Part shown: positions 34,094 to 45,300 of the stretch, in pieces
How positions within the stretch are numbered: the first letter of the stretch is position 1
Layout of the letters: each line of letters starts with the position of its first letter
NCBI RefSeq assembly: GCF_028502605.1
Contig: NC_079232.1
Coordinates: forward strand, 7,192,001-7,256,000
DNA from: Trichoderma breve
Lineage: Eukaryota; Ascomycota; Sordariomycetes; Hypocreales; Hypocreaceae
DNA: 64,000 bases
Direction of reading: 5' to 3'
Position numbers and translations under genes: made by a program
Notes under the pieces: model-generated
What the model was told of the DNA's origin: nothing
Seen by the model: only the letters and a program-made list of their open reading frames with translations
Database searches by the model: none

Positions 34094-34952
34094 GTCCAAT
34101 CTGCGCCCGGCTCCGGAAGCTGGGAGAGTGAGCTTTTAAAAAAGCGCTGCCGGCGCTGCCGGTGCCCATGGCTATTATGACGAGCCCGGCCGGCAGAAGA
34201 TGCTGCACTAAAGAAGGGCGTGTGGGTTCGGTTTCTTGAATCAGCAATTTGACAGGCATTAGTCTGGCTGGGGCTCGGAGCTGAGCTTGGAGAGAAGAGC
34301 GGGCCGCAGCAACCAAGTTCAGCCACATTCGCATCAATTGCCTGCAGTGGACAATGAAATGAAGCTGAGGCCAATAAGAGAGCGAGCGGGAGCATCGACC
34401 GGCTGGAGAGAGGAACTGATGGATGGGCATTTCGTCAAGATGCGCATGTCCGTTCATTGGCAACCTGTCAAACTGTCAAAAGAATCATCAGCAAGCAGAT
34501 TTGATACTGGCACAAAGCCCATCACAAGCAAGATGAACCAATCAACAGCAATGAAATGGTGTCCAACTGGTTCGTCTTGCTGTTGATTTGGTTGGTCATC
34601 AACGCTGACAGGGGCGGTTTTGCGCTGCCCCGCAACCAAGGCTGAGCTGCGAGACTAAAATAGAAGCTCGGTGCAATGGTGAGAGACAATCGCAAATCCT
34701 GGTCGTAAAGCAGCAGTAGGATTGGAGAGAGTCGCAGATTACTGAGCAACGATAGAAGAAAGCAGCTTCAAAAGTGAAGTCGTAGAAAAAAAAGTCAGAA
34801 AAAAAGTCTTGCAAAATACTTGCCTGAGGCATCTGCTCTCTTCCGCCCGGCAGAATCAATCGTGGTGCAAGGCAGCAGTCAAGTCATAACACGGCTACCC
34901 TGTAACCGACCGCCTTTACGCTGGGAAACCACATCATGAACGTGTCCATATC
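34094..34952. other. Divergent promoter region, Vps62-like / HET-domain gene
   Basis: An 859-bp head-to-head region. Open frames in it are antisense or lack start and splice signals. Its right end carries a short upstream ORF that overlaps the HET-protein start. Confidence 0.55.
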
Positions 34953-34956
34953 ATGA
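34936..34956 (+). promoter_or_regulatory. Six-codon upstream ORF overlapping the HET-protein start
   Basis: ATG at 34936 opens six codons and stops with TGA at 34954-34956. That stop overlaps the main ATG at 34953 as ATGA. If the transcript starts upstream of 34936, ribosomes would meet this ORF first, and it could lower translation or feed reinitiation. Transcription start is not known. Confidence 0.45.
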
Positions 34957-37370
34957 AGCATTCACTTTTCCCTTTCTCACAGAGCTTCAAATACTCTCAC
35001 CGCTCTCGATATACAGCACGTCTTCGACCAGTTCTCAGATGCACGAACCAACTCGCATCACAGGCAGCTCCTGCAGGACAGCGTGCCTATTCAACCAGCC
35101 ATAACAACAATTCCAATCCCTCTCCAAAGCCAATCTGGAGACGCCGACCATCCTTCTGGGCTTTAGCTCTCCTCGTGTACGTCGTATCCGAGTTTGGGCA
35201 GGGCTATTACATCGGCTACTGGAAGGAGAGGAACTGGCAGGCGCAAAACAACTACTCATGGATGCCATGGAGCGACACCGGAGAGACAGCAGGCAAAGAC
35301 TTTGAACTTGTCGAAAAAGACGGATACGCACCACTCGTTCGACCATTGGAGATTCGGGTGCTGATTCTGCATCCTGGTAAAAAGGGCTCTCCGATCGAAT
35401 GCACCCTTGAGCATCGTCGCCTCGGATCCAGCAAGGCCCAGTTTGACGCCCTCTCATACGTTTGGGGAAACCCAACCGTCACGGGCGAAATCACCTGCAA
35501 CAACAGATGGAGAAGTGTGGGAAGGAATCTCTATGATGCACTGGAGCGGCTTCGGCTTCCTGACGAGGAAAGAGTCTTGTGGATTGACGCCCTTTGCATC
35601 AACCAGGCCGACAGCCAAGAGAAGACGCAGCAGGTTCGTCTCATGGGCGAGATCTACTCAAAAGCACAGAGGGTGCTCATCTGGCTGGGAAATAATGAGG
35701 CTATACAAGCGGGCGTCGGCAAGTTGGCTTCATGGCAACCTGACGAAAAACACGTCGACTGGAAGCTGCTCAAGCCTGTGTTTACAAATGTGCTGTTCTA
35801 TCAAGCCCAAGCTTTCCTCATATGGCTCGGATTCGATAGCGCAGTAAACATGGGAGTCGCAAATCTCGAGGAGCCGCAATCCTCAGCACCGTTTGACTGG
35901 TCCGCGCTCATACCCGTCATCCAAAGTTCGTGGTTCAACAGAGTTTGGTGTATTCAAGAGCTGGTCTTGGCATCAAATCCCCTCATAGTCACGCGCGATT
36001 CCATGATTTCCTGGGATCAATTTGCTAGAGCCGTGTTGGAGCTCAGAACGCAATTCGACACCTACCGAATGAAGACGCAGCACCGAGACAACCAATCGAT
36101 CGAAAACTTTTACTTCCTCCACGACATGCGACAAAAGCACAAAAAGACGAGGAGGCAAAGGCATAACCTGCTGGAACTGCTCTTTCTCACTCGAGGCTTC
36201 CAAGCTACAGATCCTCGAGACAAGTTGTTTGCGCTCGTGGGCCTGGCCGGAGACGTTTTATCATCCGACTGGGAGGTGACGCCAAATTACGACTTGTCCG
36301 TTGCCGAGGTCTACCATCGCTTCGCTCTCTGGCATCTGACTCGCAAAAGGCAGTTTGAAATCTTCTCCTTTGGTCGCGGCCAGGGTCTTCCTCTCTCCCC
36401 AGAGCTGGAGCCACTGCCTTCTTGGGTTCCCGACCTGACGAGGCCGGATTTTGCCGCACCACTTCCGAAACTAGAGTATCTCTCAGTCAACTACATCGAT
36501 CTTCGGTACGACGTGCTCAAAGAGTTTGCACTGCGTAAAAAGTATTTCGGGGAAGCCATCAAGGTCTACCATGCGGACCTGAAGTATCCTTGGTGGGCCC
36601 TCGGACGCCAATCCGACTTTCGACCAGCTCGCATTGCATTCTCCCAGGGGACGGCGGTGATACACGTGGTAGGCACCAAAATCGGGGCATTAGAGGCTTT
36701 GGGTACGCCGTTTGACCAGAAGATTGCGAACCAAGAATTCTTGGGCGAGGATTCGGGCTTTGCTTCCAACATCTTGCACACGTGGGCTTGGCTCAACCAG
36801 ACCTGGGCCGTGGCTGGACAGAATGTGCTCGGCGACAAGTATGCGCGGCTCCCCAAGGGCACAATTGACGCTGTATGGCGTACAATGGTATGCTGTATGA
36901 CGGCGAACGGGAAAAACGCCCAGTTTACCATCTATTCACGTGCTGCCCAGGCCTTGTATGAGAATTATCTCGTCAACGCAGAGCGTCTTGGACTGAAGCA
37001 CGGCGCTCGCTCACTTACACAAGGCGGTGAAGTCAACAAGAACGGGCAAGTTACCATCAATGATGTCGTGCCTCTCACCGAAGATTTGTTAAGCAAACTT
37101 CTCCTCATGCACACAAGCGCGGTGAAATGGTGTCCAGGACGCCGGTTTGCAGTGACCGATGCCGGTGATTTCGCCGCCGTGCCCAAGGCAGCGCAGAAGG
37201 GGGATGTTGTGTGCATCTTCAACGGTGGGAGAGTGCCTTATGTTTTGAGGCCATGTGTGAATGGAAACTACACTCTAGTCGGCGAGTGCTATGTGGATGG
37301 GATGATGAGAGGAGAGGTGAGAGATCGGTTTCCAAGACGGTCACACGAGACGAGCTTTTCGATACAATAA
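34953..37370 (+). CDS. HET-domain protein with mitochondrial-type leader and membrane anchor (805 aa)
   Basis: A single exon. Residues 1-48 are rich in Arg and Ser, have no acidic residue and end in QRAYSTS, typical of a fungal mitochondrial presequence. A hydrophobic stretch at about 67-87 (FWALALLVYVVSEF) would anchor the protein in a membrane. The heterokaryon-incompatibility (HET) domain follows: FDALSYVWGNP (164-174), LWIDALCINQADSQEK (199 on), QRVLIWLG, FNRVWCIQELVLA, then DPRDKLFALVGLAGD. The C-terminal part has the usual HET tail with GRRFAVTDAGDFAAVPKAAQKGD. HET domains are TIR-like cell-death modules in non-self recognition. Most are cytosolic, so a leader plus anchor is unusual. 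The gene is divergent from a Vps62-like gene. Partner or ligand is unknown, and targeting is predicted only. Confidence 0.88.
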   Translation: MKHSLFPFSQSFKYSHRSRYTARLRPVLRCTNQLASQAAPAGQRAYSTSHNNNSNPSPKPIWRRRPSFWALALLVYVVSEFGQGYYIGYWKERNWQAQNNYSWMPWSDTGETAGKDFELVEKDGYAPLVRPLEIRVLILHPGKKGSPIECTLEHRRLGSSKAQFDALSYVWGNPTVTGEITCNNRWRSVGRNLYDALERLRLPDEERVLWIDALCINQADSQEKTQQVRLMGEIYSKAQRVLIWLGNNEAIQAGVGKLASWQPDEKHVDWKLLKPVFTNVLFYQAQAFLIWLGFDSAVNMGVANLEEPQSSAPFDWSALIPVIQSSWFNRVWCIQELVLASNPLIVTRDSMISWDQFARAVLELRTQFDTYRMKTQHRDNQSIENFYFLHDMRQKHKKTRRQRHNLLELLFLTRGFQATDPRDKLFALVGLAGDVLSSDWEVTPNYDLSVAEVYHRFALWHLTRKRQFEIFSFGRGQGLPLSPELEPLPSWVPDLTRPDFAAPLPKLEYLSVNYIDLRYDVLKEFALRKKYFGEAIKVYHADLKYPWWALGRQSDFRPARIAFSQGTAVIHVVGTKIGALEALGTPFDQKIANQEFLGEDSGFASNILHTWAWLNQTWAVAGQNVLGDKYARLPKGTIDAVWRTMVCCMTANGKNAQFTIYSRAAQALYENYLVNAERLGLKHGARSLTQGGEVNKNGQVTINDVVPLTEDLLSKLLLMHTSAVKWCPGRRFAVTDAGDFAAVPKAAQKGDVVCIFNGGRVPYVLRPCVNGNYTLVGECYVDGMMRGEVRDRFPRRSHETSFSIQ

Positions 37371-37412
37371 CAGAATTCCGAGTATATTGACAAGACAAAT
37401 ATCGTCTCTCGC

Positions 37413-38045
37413 TCACTCATTTACATAGAAATATCCGATATTCTTGTCCCCGTCAAGAGATCTAGAATAAGGCGATGGAGACCACATCTCAACAAGCTCC
37501 TCATACGGATCATACGGGCCAAACCACCACTGGAACCACGAATTGCTAGACTCTCCGTCCAGACGAAAGTACGCAACACAGTCAATTCCGTACAGGGCGC
37601 CTCCACCCATGTGAATGTAGCACACGCCGCCGGGCTCAATGTCTCCCACGGCGGCGGACTCAAACCAGCCGTGATTCACTTGCCAGCCGCCTGCGCCGCG
37701 CAGCCATCTCGAGGTGTTGTTGTGGATTTCGATCCACATTTCATATATGTCACCCCATTGCAGCTTGCTCCCAAGATGATCTCCTGCGTGGGCCTTGTCT
37801 CGCAGGCTGTTCAGCTTGGTACGAAGCTCGGCTGCCAGTTCTTTGTTTCCGGCTTGGACGGCCTTGCTGTACTCTTGGGCGACTTCTTCTAGCTCATCAT
37901 GGGCTGCTTGCACAGATTCCGGTGTGTCGCGCTGTTCTAAATGGCAGAGCTTCTGTTAGCGGACAAGTGCCGGCATGAAGTGATGTTACATACTCAAGAC
38001 GGATTGCTGAGGCTTTGGCGCCTCGGTCTGCTGAGAGTCGGACAT
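37413..38045 (-). CDS. Small protein with helical N-terminus and beta-sandwich-like C-terminus (191 aa)
   Basis: Exons are 37994-38045 and 37413-37936; the 57-bp intron runs GTATGT...CATTTAG. ATG at 38045 (MSDSQQTEAPKPQQ). Residues 20-62 are Glu/Lys/Ala-rich and probably form a helix. From about 70 the protein has an alternating hydrophobic pattern (WIEIHNNTSRWL, NHGWFESAAVGDIEPGG, GGGALYGIDCVAYFRL, WFQWWFGPYDPYEELVE) resembling jelly-roll proteins of the aegerolysin or actinoporin-like kind. That match is at pattern level only, and membrane activity is not shown. There is no signal peptide, so it should be cytosolic or secreted unconventionally. It converges with the HET gene, 42 bp between stops. 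Function unknown. Confidence 0.7.
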
Positions 38046-38481
38046 GTTTCGTCTGGTAAGATATGTTTTCAGAAACAGTTTATGAGATGGAAATTGTGTC
38101 CAAGTACAGTTCTCGTGTTTGTCTTATGGACTTGAATTCAGTTCTGTACAAAGTGAGGCAGATTGAGGCACTCTTTATACAACTTCTCACCCCGAGGGCC
38201 TATCCCGCCATGCTGGTCGATTCATATTCTGGGATATCTACCTCACACACGACCAAAACATTGCCCGAGTCCAACCAAAAGTGACGTGGCGAGCAGACAA
38301 CTAATCAAGCATTGAGAAATCCCGACGACTCTGCCATCGCTCCTGAGCTAATGTACACACTCTGCAGAATGCAGATTCAGCTCACACAAAAACAGTTGTC
38401 TTTGCTGCTTATGGCATAGCATCGCGGGGTTGAAGCTATGGTTGAGCCATTCGTACCCCTGCTTCACCACCAAAACAGCTT
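38046..38481. other. Promoter region of the small beta-sandwich-like gene
   Basis: A TATA-like stretch read on the minus strand (TTGTATAAAG) near 38168-38178 lies about 125 bp upstream of the ATG at 38045. The rest is the 3' flank of the CYTH-like gene. Nothing else seen. Confidence 0.5.
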
Positions 38482-39285
38482 CTAGTCCCCATTTTCAGCT
38501 GTCATATTAGAGCACGAGTAGCGCTCCAGAATAAGCTTTGTCTTTAGGGAGTCTTCAGCAAGAACCCAGTCATGCGCCTGCAATTGGCTGGTGAGATTGA
38601 TGCGCCCAGCGGAGGCCGTCTTATAGCTGTCCGTCTTGAACGACGCTTCGACAATGTACTCGGTGCCCGTCCCTTCAGCATCGGGGATTGGCCAGACTTC
38701 GATATACACTTCAATGTCGTTCCACTCGCCGATCCAGCGTTTGGCGAGAACTGGGCCAAACACTCTTGCTTTCGCCAGTGTCTTGGTCCCCCAATCTTCG
38801 CCAGGTCCCCAATCGTCAAACTTGTCTGGTTCTTCCTTGATTGCCATTTTGCGCGAGTCGCTCGGCCCCGGGAGCTCCAGCTCTGTCTTTCCAGAATGCG
38901 AAACCTGCTTCTCCCTGCTGATGGAAAGCGTCTGTTTCGTATAGCCCCATTCGACTTGCGCTTCATATTTGGTGTCCCCGCCATGAAATCCATCCTTCTT
39001 GGCTCGAGCGAGTACCTCATCAATGTTGCCGTTGTCAATGTCGTACCGTTTTTTGTACGTCAGCTCGAGGTGAGATTTCTCTTCTACTTTGCGGATTCGT
39101 ACACACCAGCCGGCGTTGTATATGTCCTTGGAGCATTTGTCGAGAAACTGCACATTCATTTGTAGAGCTTTCTCGGATACTTTGAAGAACTCTAGGATGT
39201 CCGACTCCAGCTCGTGCTCGGAGTTGAGTACTCTTGCAGGGTCGAGCTGCAGTCTTACTTCGTAGTCTGGTGTCATCTTGGGCAT
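38482..39285 (-). CDS. CYTH-like protein (267 aa)
   Basis: A single exon with ATG at 39285. The pattern suggests the CYTH/triphosphate-tunnel fold: alternating charged beta strands such as YEVRLQLD near the start, GWCVRIRKVEEKSHLELTYKKRY (residues 59-81), KYEAQVEWGYTKQTLSISREKQ and, late, DIEVYIEVWPI. CYTH proteins line a tunnel with Glu/Lys/Arg side chains and hydrolyse triphosphates or bind organic phosphates. The canonical N-terminal ExExK signature is only partly present (EVRLQL), so activity is uncertain. The fold is inferred from pattern, not from a database hit. A TATATAA-like element near 39430 lies about 145 bp upstream. It shares its upstream region with the divergent S1/P1 nuclease. 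Confidence 0.75.
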   Translation of the reverse strand: MPKMTPDYEVRLQLDPARVLNSEHELESDILEFFKVSEKALQMNVQFLDKCSKDIYNAGWCVRIRKVEEKSHLELTYKKRYDIDNGNIDEVLARAKKDGFHGGDTKYEAQVEWGYTKQTLSISREKQVSHSGKTELELPGPSDSRKMAIKEEPDKFDDWGPGEDWGTKTLAKARVFGPVLAKRWIGEWNDIEVYIEVWPIPDAEGTGTEYIVEASFKTDSYKTASAGRINLTSQLQAHDWVLAEDSLKTKLILERYSCSNMTAENGD

Positions 39286-39802
39286 TTTGACAGGTATTTG
39301 AGTAGTACTTTTACTGATGCTTTAGAGAGGTATGTTTGAGCTGTCCCTAATCGGCAGTGTATGGAGATCTGATTCGATAGTATTGACAGCCTGTAAAGTA
39401 TTGTGTGTGACCAAAACGGGCAGCGCTGAGATATATAACGTCAAACTAAGTCACCAAGGTTGACAGCAGACGTCACTGTCAAAGCAAACTCAAATTTTGA
39501 GCTTATAATTAGGGTTCTCAGCACTCAATTAAGGTGGTTTCGAAGTGTTCCGCCGCCAGCTTTACCAATTGAGACGACTCTCTATTTTGACTTTAGGCTT
39601 CAAGCCAGCATTGCTTCACATGGTGCGCCATGGAGCTGTCATTCGTGCCCACAGCAACGACGTTGATGTTGACGTCAGAGGCATGCCAGCTGAAAATGAG
39701 TTGTGATGTGCATCTGGTCTATAAAATAAAGGACTTCATCATGTCTAAAGACCAGCAATTGTGTTTGCAGACTAATGGTCCTATTAAGATCAATTGAACA
39801 GT
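39286..39802. other. Divergent promoter region, CYTH-like / S1-P1 nuclease
   Basis: 517 bp between head-to-head genes. TATAAAATA at 39720-39728 sits 75 bp before the nuclease ATG. On the other side, a TATATAA-like stretch near 39430-39437 serves the CYTH-like gene. No coding sequence. Confidence 0.55.
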
Positions 39803-40855
39803 ATGAAGATTTCGCTCGAATTTGTGGTGCTTGGGCTGGTGTCTTTGCCTGGGGCCATCGCCTGGGGTCGTAAGTGAAACTCTATCCCGATACATGCTAT
39901 GAGACTCTGAGTATTGGTGAGAACTAAGCACATGATACAGAACTTGGTCACTATACCACGGCGTACCTTGCAAGCTACTTCGTCTCCAACTCAACGGAAG
40001 CCTACCTCAAGGACCTTTTAGACAACAAGAACGATGACTATCTCGCTGGAATCTCCACTTGGGCCGATGACTTTGCACATACCGAAAGGGGAAAGTATAC
40101 TGGAGGGTGGCATTATATCGATGCTCACGATAATCCAGAATCTGAAGACTGTAATGTCGACTACGAACGTGATTGCAAAAAGGGCGGCTGTGTTATCAGT
40201 GCGTTGGTCAATATGACAGACCTAGCTCTAGACAGCCAAAATTCCGAAAAGGACCGTGAATTCGCCGTCAAAATGCTTGTCCACTTTATTGGCGACTTGC
40301 ATCAGCCGCTTCATAATGAAGACATTGCCCAAGGAGGCACTCAATTATCAGTTAAGTGGCAAGGTGACGAAAGAAAGCTGCACAAAGTTTGGGATACGTT
40401 GATTCCTGAAAAGTTCACCGAGCATCTGCATAGTAGACAGAACCGCCGTGCCTTGGAGTGGGCACAGGAACTTGCAGGCGAAATTTCCCATGGAAAATTC
40501 GCAGCGGAGAAGGACAGCTGGTTGAAGGATTTCGATCCGGCGGATTCCTTCAACACGGTTATGAAATGGTCAAATGAAGCAAATGACTTTGTGTGCGATA
40601 ACGGTGAGAGTTGTCATCATTTTACTAAATTTTCGATTGTGATTTGCTGATATATATTCGTCCATGCACGCAGTCTTTATCGACAACTACGAACCTTCAC
40701 AAATCGAAGGTAAAGAGCTGAGCAAGAAGGATTATTATAATCAGGCCAGCTCCATTGTTGAGAAGCAAGTCGCGCGTGCGGGATATCGGATAGCGGCGTG
40801 GCTGGATGAGATTGCTCGTAATAATTGGCATGGGCAAGATAACGCTGAGCTTTGA
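39803..40855 (+). CDS. Secreted S1/P1-type nuclease (303 aa)
   Basis: Exons are 39803-39869, 39941-40603 and 40674-40855 (introns GTAAGT...ATACAG and GTGAGA...CACGCAG). A signal peptide covers residues 1-20 and would be cleaved before Trp21 (AIA/WGQLGH). In this family the mature N-terminal Trp and a set of His and Asp residues bind three zinc ions. Visible ligands include WGQLGH, TWADD, GGWHYIDAH, HFIGDLHQPLHNED, HKVWD and a late KWSNEAND. Enzymes cleave single-stranded DNA and RNA and act as 3'-nucleotidases outside the cell. The usual GGN after the His cluster is GGT here. Length is typical. Extracellular nucleic-acid scavenging is the likely role. Confidence 0.92.
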
Positions 40856-42332
40856 GGGATGAAGTTGTATTTCCGTTAAGGCTACTCAAAAGTTTTTTAG
40901 TTATTCTGTTTCTAATTCGTGTTCCGCACTGCCTATATTGTTTGTCAAGTTCTTTTGGTAAATATGGGTGACCGTGCCAATTATTAGGAAACTAGTATAA
41001 AGACATGACAGAAACTTTGCGTGGCCTTTGCTTTTCTACTGCATCAAGAGTCTCAGCGTCGCAAACCTCGTCTCTCATCAATACAATATACAAATGCAAT
41101 AAATGTGTGACGTAAATAACATGCCGATACATTCCAGTCTGTCGAGAGCTCCAAGGTCGAACATCGAGGCGGGCCGCTAGCAGCATTCAGCTTTGATAGA
41201 AGGTTCTTCTTACCTCAAAAATGAACTGTTAGCACTCGTTTCTAATTTATTTAGAAATTAAGTTTCTGAGCATAAAAGGTTGAATTAGCCTTGGATCATT
41301 CGCAAGCCAGTCTCACCAAGACAGGCTGTGAGCTTCTAGACCTGGGACTTCAGTAGCAATGGCAGTGGTACGAAGCACCTCATGAGTGATGCCCCGGGAA
41401 TTCACTGTCAAGATCCTGTCATATTTGTTCTCCTAACCCTAGTTAGCTTTTCCTTGGCATGTGGCTCGATTTCTCGTCCAATTTGCAGCAGATGTAGAAG
41501 CCTACCACGTCAAAATAAGCATTGTGGCTGTACTTGGCAAAGTGGAATCGAGGCCCCCAAGCTTCGGGATCCCATCCCTTCCAAGTAAGGCTTTATTAGC
41601 CTCGACTTTGACAGTTTGCTTTGACTAAATACAGCAGCGGCTGAGCTTCAGCTTCAATCAGCCATACCCATCTCGGTAAAGTGGTAAAATGATGCCATAC
41701 CTCCCTCGTGGATTCGTTAGAGGAATACTTCTACGTGGCATAGCTATCTGATACCTTAAACCTCTACTAGCCCGGCCTATTATCGCTCTTGAGAGAAGGT
41801 GGTATTTTTTTAAACTCCTTTGAGTCTATCATACTATAGGCTAGATGAAAAATTATCATCCATTGACCAGATGGGATGAAAAAAGTGTGGTATGAATAAC
41901 CAACGCATATCTCCACGATTTGCCGATATAATATACTTCATTGACCCAAATTCTTACAAATTGCAAAACTGCGCTCATTTTAATTTTGAGATACTGACGT
42001 CACTGATTCATTCCGCGTATATTATTAATACTTTATACATAAGAGATTTATTGCCAAAAAAGAATTATGATATGGAGCTTAGAGATTGAGTATCGTGAAA
42101 GACTTTCCGAGGTTCCAGGTTGCGCATAGGGCAACTCTGGGATTCTCTAATGAATATGAGTCCAGTAAAGTTCTTTCCTGCAATTTCGAAGTGTTTTCAC
42201 ACACTCGTCAGAAGAAGACGTTCCCTTGAGTTTCACATCCTACACTGCTCGAAAGATGGTAGTGCTCGTTTAAGGCTGAAATCTGTGTCAAATTTTTCTA
42301 ACCTCTCACTATCAAAAGATAGGCCCTTATCT
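40856..42332. other. Intergenic region, A/T-rich in its right half
   Basis: 3' flank of the nuclease and of the NLR-like gene. About 41,800-42,110 is strikingly A/T-rich with long TTAAT/ATTAT runs. No gene, tRNA or recognisable repeat found. Confidence 0.55.
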
Positions 42333-45300
42333 CTATTCTCTCACCATAAGAGAGCCTGTGATAAAGCTTTGTGCGCTAAAGTGCTGATCCCTCCTACGTT
42401 TATACTCTTCATTTTCAGCAATTAGTTTGTTTTGTTGATCCAAATATGTCTTCGAATGCGTAAAGCCGTGCGATTGAAGGAATGTAGAGAATTCTGCCGT
42501 CGGAGAGTAGTCCATAGGATGTTTACCCCATTTATTTTCTTTTTCTTGAAGAATTGATTTGAGAAATAGGATATTAGGTACATTACTGAAGAATGCCGCC
42601 ATATGAAGAAGACTGTACCCAAAGCAGTCGATAGCCTGAACATCGTTAGGAGCAAGGTTTAAAAACTCGCATAGTATGTCTGTTGGTGCGAAGGCTGCAG
42701 CAAACAATATAGCAAGGCGTCCGTCTTTATCTCGCCGCCTCGTGTTCACATTTTGCTTTAGCAAGAATCTTACCATATCGTCCCTACCTGAGATGAGAGC
42801 GCGATGTAATACAGTCCAGCCATTGAAGTCTTTTGCATTGACCGCAAACAATGGCATGTAATTGATCAGCAGTTTAACAACTCCAAGATGTCCTTGTGAA
42901 GCTGCCAGATGTAAAGCAGTTTCGCAGAATTTGTTTACCGAAGTAGCAGACACCCGTTGATCCAGAAGAAGTTGAACAATAAAAACATCTCCCTCATTTG
43001 CTGCAGTGTGTAGTGGTGTCCAGCCCCTGTTATCAGCCGCTTCCAGAGCCTTTCCTTGCTTTGATATGGCTTTTTGAAACACCTCGGGCATATTCAGGAA
43101 TACGGCCCAATGAAATATGTTGCGGCCCACGGTATCGTGAAAGCCGTCTATATTGTCCATTTTGTCAAGTAACAAAAGAGCCACATCGGTCCATCCTTGT
43201 ATAATAGTGTTAAGAAGCGGGCTCTCTCCTTGGGAATTTGTTTTGTTTATATCAATGCCTGGAACTTGTAGCAGACTCATTGCTGCTTGCTTTCGACCCC
43301 AGTGCGTTGCGAGACATAATGGTGTATAGCCATGGCGGTCTTGGATATTAACATCCACATCCCGTTTGGTCATTATAATGTCTATAATTTCGACTGTCGA
43401 CTGTTGAGTACGAGCAGCAGCGTGCAAAGCTGTTTGACCAAGCTTGTCCTGAGAGTTAACATTAAGTCCAGGTTTCACAATCCATTCCTTTATTCCCTCC
43501 ACTTCCTCGGTTCTTATCAACCGATGAAGAAGCGTCTGGCCAAAGGCATCTTTGCCATTGATATCAGCTCCTAGGCCAAACAAGAAATTGGCGTCCCGTA
43601 ACCAGTTGGTATCGAAGTGTTTGATGGCGGCATGGATAATGTGAACTCCATCTGAATTAAGCGTGTTTATGTAGAATCCATGTTGAACACTCCGCTTGAG
43701 CAGACCCCTTAATCCATTAGACATAAGAAAGAATGAGGGGGGGTTGAAAGGCGCCCATCTTATATGGCGGTCGTTTCCTTCAAGAGTTGCAACGTAATAA
43801 TCCCATGCCGCATCGTCATCGTCTAAATCCTTTAGATGTGTTGGCCAGAGGAGAGAGTATCTGAGAAATTTGTATTTGTCGAACAATGAGGCATTTATTT
43901 CCGGCCATAGACCAGATTTCACCCAGATACTTGTCTCTGTAGTGAAGTCATCTAGCGCAAGGTATACCAAGCAGTCCAAACCGGAGTTGTATCTGGCTTT
44001 ATCATAGTCGATACGAAAGTTGTTTGCGATTCGACGTTTAATATCCACTTTCACATTTGTTTCCCGGAGGAATTCAGCGAATGATTGGTGCACAAAAGTA
44101 ACAAGACCTTTGTCGTCGATTTTAATAAGATGAGGGCATGTCACCTTAAAAAAGTTTCGCAAGTTAAGGCGAATCTCTATATCGGCCGAGCAACTCGGTC
44201 TTTCACGAAGTGCCAACGCAATAGACATCTCTTCAATAGTCAAGGGACGAGCTGCGACAAGAATCCACGCAAAGCATTGACGCATTGCCTCGGTCATTTT
44301 AATGTTGACCTTTGAAAGGATTCGATGATACAGTGTATCAATCCCAGGTGGTAAATGCTGAAGGTTTTCCAGCTTCTCTTGCAGTAGCTTGGCCGTCCAT
44401 AACGCAACTCCGTCAATGAAGTATTCCCATGCTAAATGTGCCCATAGAAACATTCCATCAGATTTTGTAACAAGCTCTGAATGGATTGATTTGCATATTT
44501 CTTCCCCAAAGTCATTTTCACGACCATAAGCATAGACTTTGTCGAAAAGATAGGTTGAAATGTCAGATTCATTTTTGCTTCCATTTCTGAGATCCAGGCT
44601 AGCCGATCGCGAGCTTAAGACCTTTTCTATTGCGCTTTCATTTCGACTTGTTATAACGACTCGGACTTTTGCTGTTGATTCGTCCAGGATCCTTAGAAAT
44701 TGGTCCAAGAAAGTAGCCCATGAGGCAACCTCAAGCTCATCGAGTGCATCGATAACAATGTATAGAGTCTGTTTCTGAATAGCATCGATGACTTCTTGTA
44801 GTACTTTCCACAAGTACTTCATATTATCAGTGACCGATTTGTTAGCAGGAGGTTTTCGTGAAATTGCATTACCCAGTCCTGGGTCAAAAGACACAAGTTG
44901 ATGAATTAATGAGGCAACTAAGTTTCCCATCTTCACGGCTTGCTTATCCCTGTAAGAGCAGAAGAAAAATGCCAACATGGATGAGACTGGACGAAGGGAT
45001 GGTTGGCTCCCTTCTTCGAGGGCCTCCACAAGGTACCGTGCAATTACCGATTTACCCATGCCGGGATACCCATGGAGCCACATGATGTTATGGCCAGTAC
45101 CCGAGAGCCAATCTTGGAAGACTTTATTATCGAGAACCCATTCGCAGGTGTTTGGATGCCGTTCCGGAACAGATGAGATGACTTCGTCGTAATTTATTGT
45201 GAAGAATCGGTCTAAATCAGCATATGGCTCTTTCGCTATATTGAAAACCCATTAGTGTCTCAGCCCGTGATTCAGGGTAGTGCGCCAACATGTTGAACTC

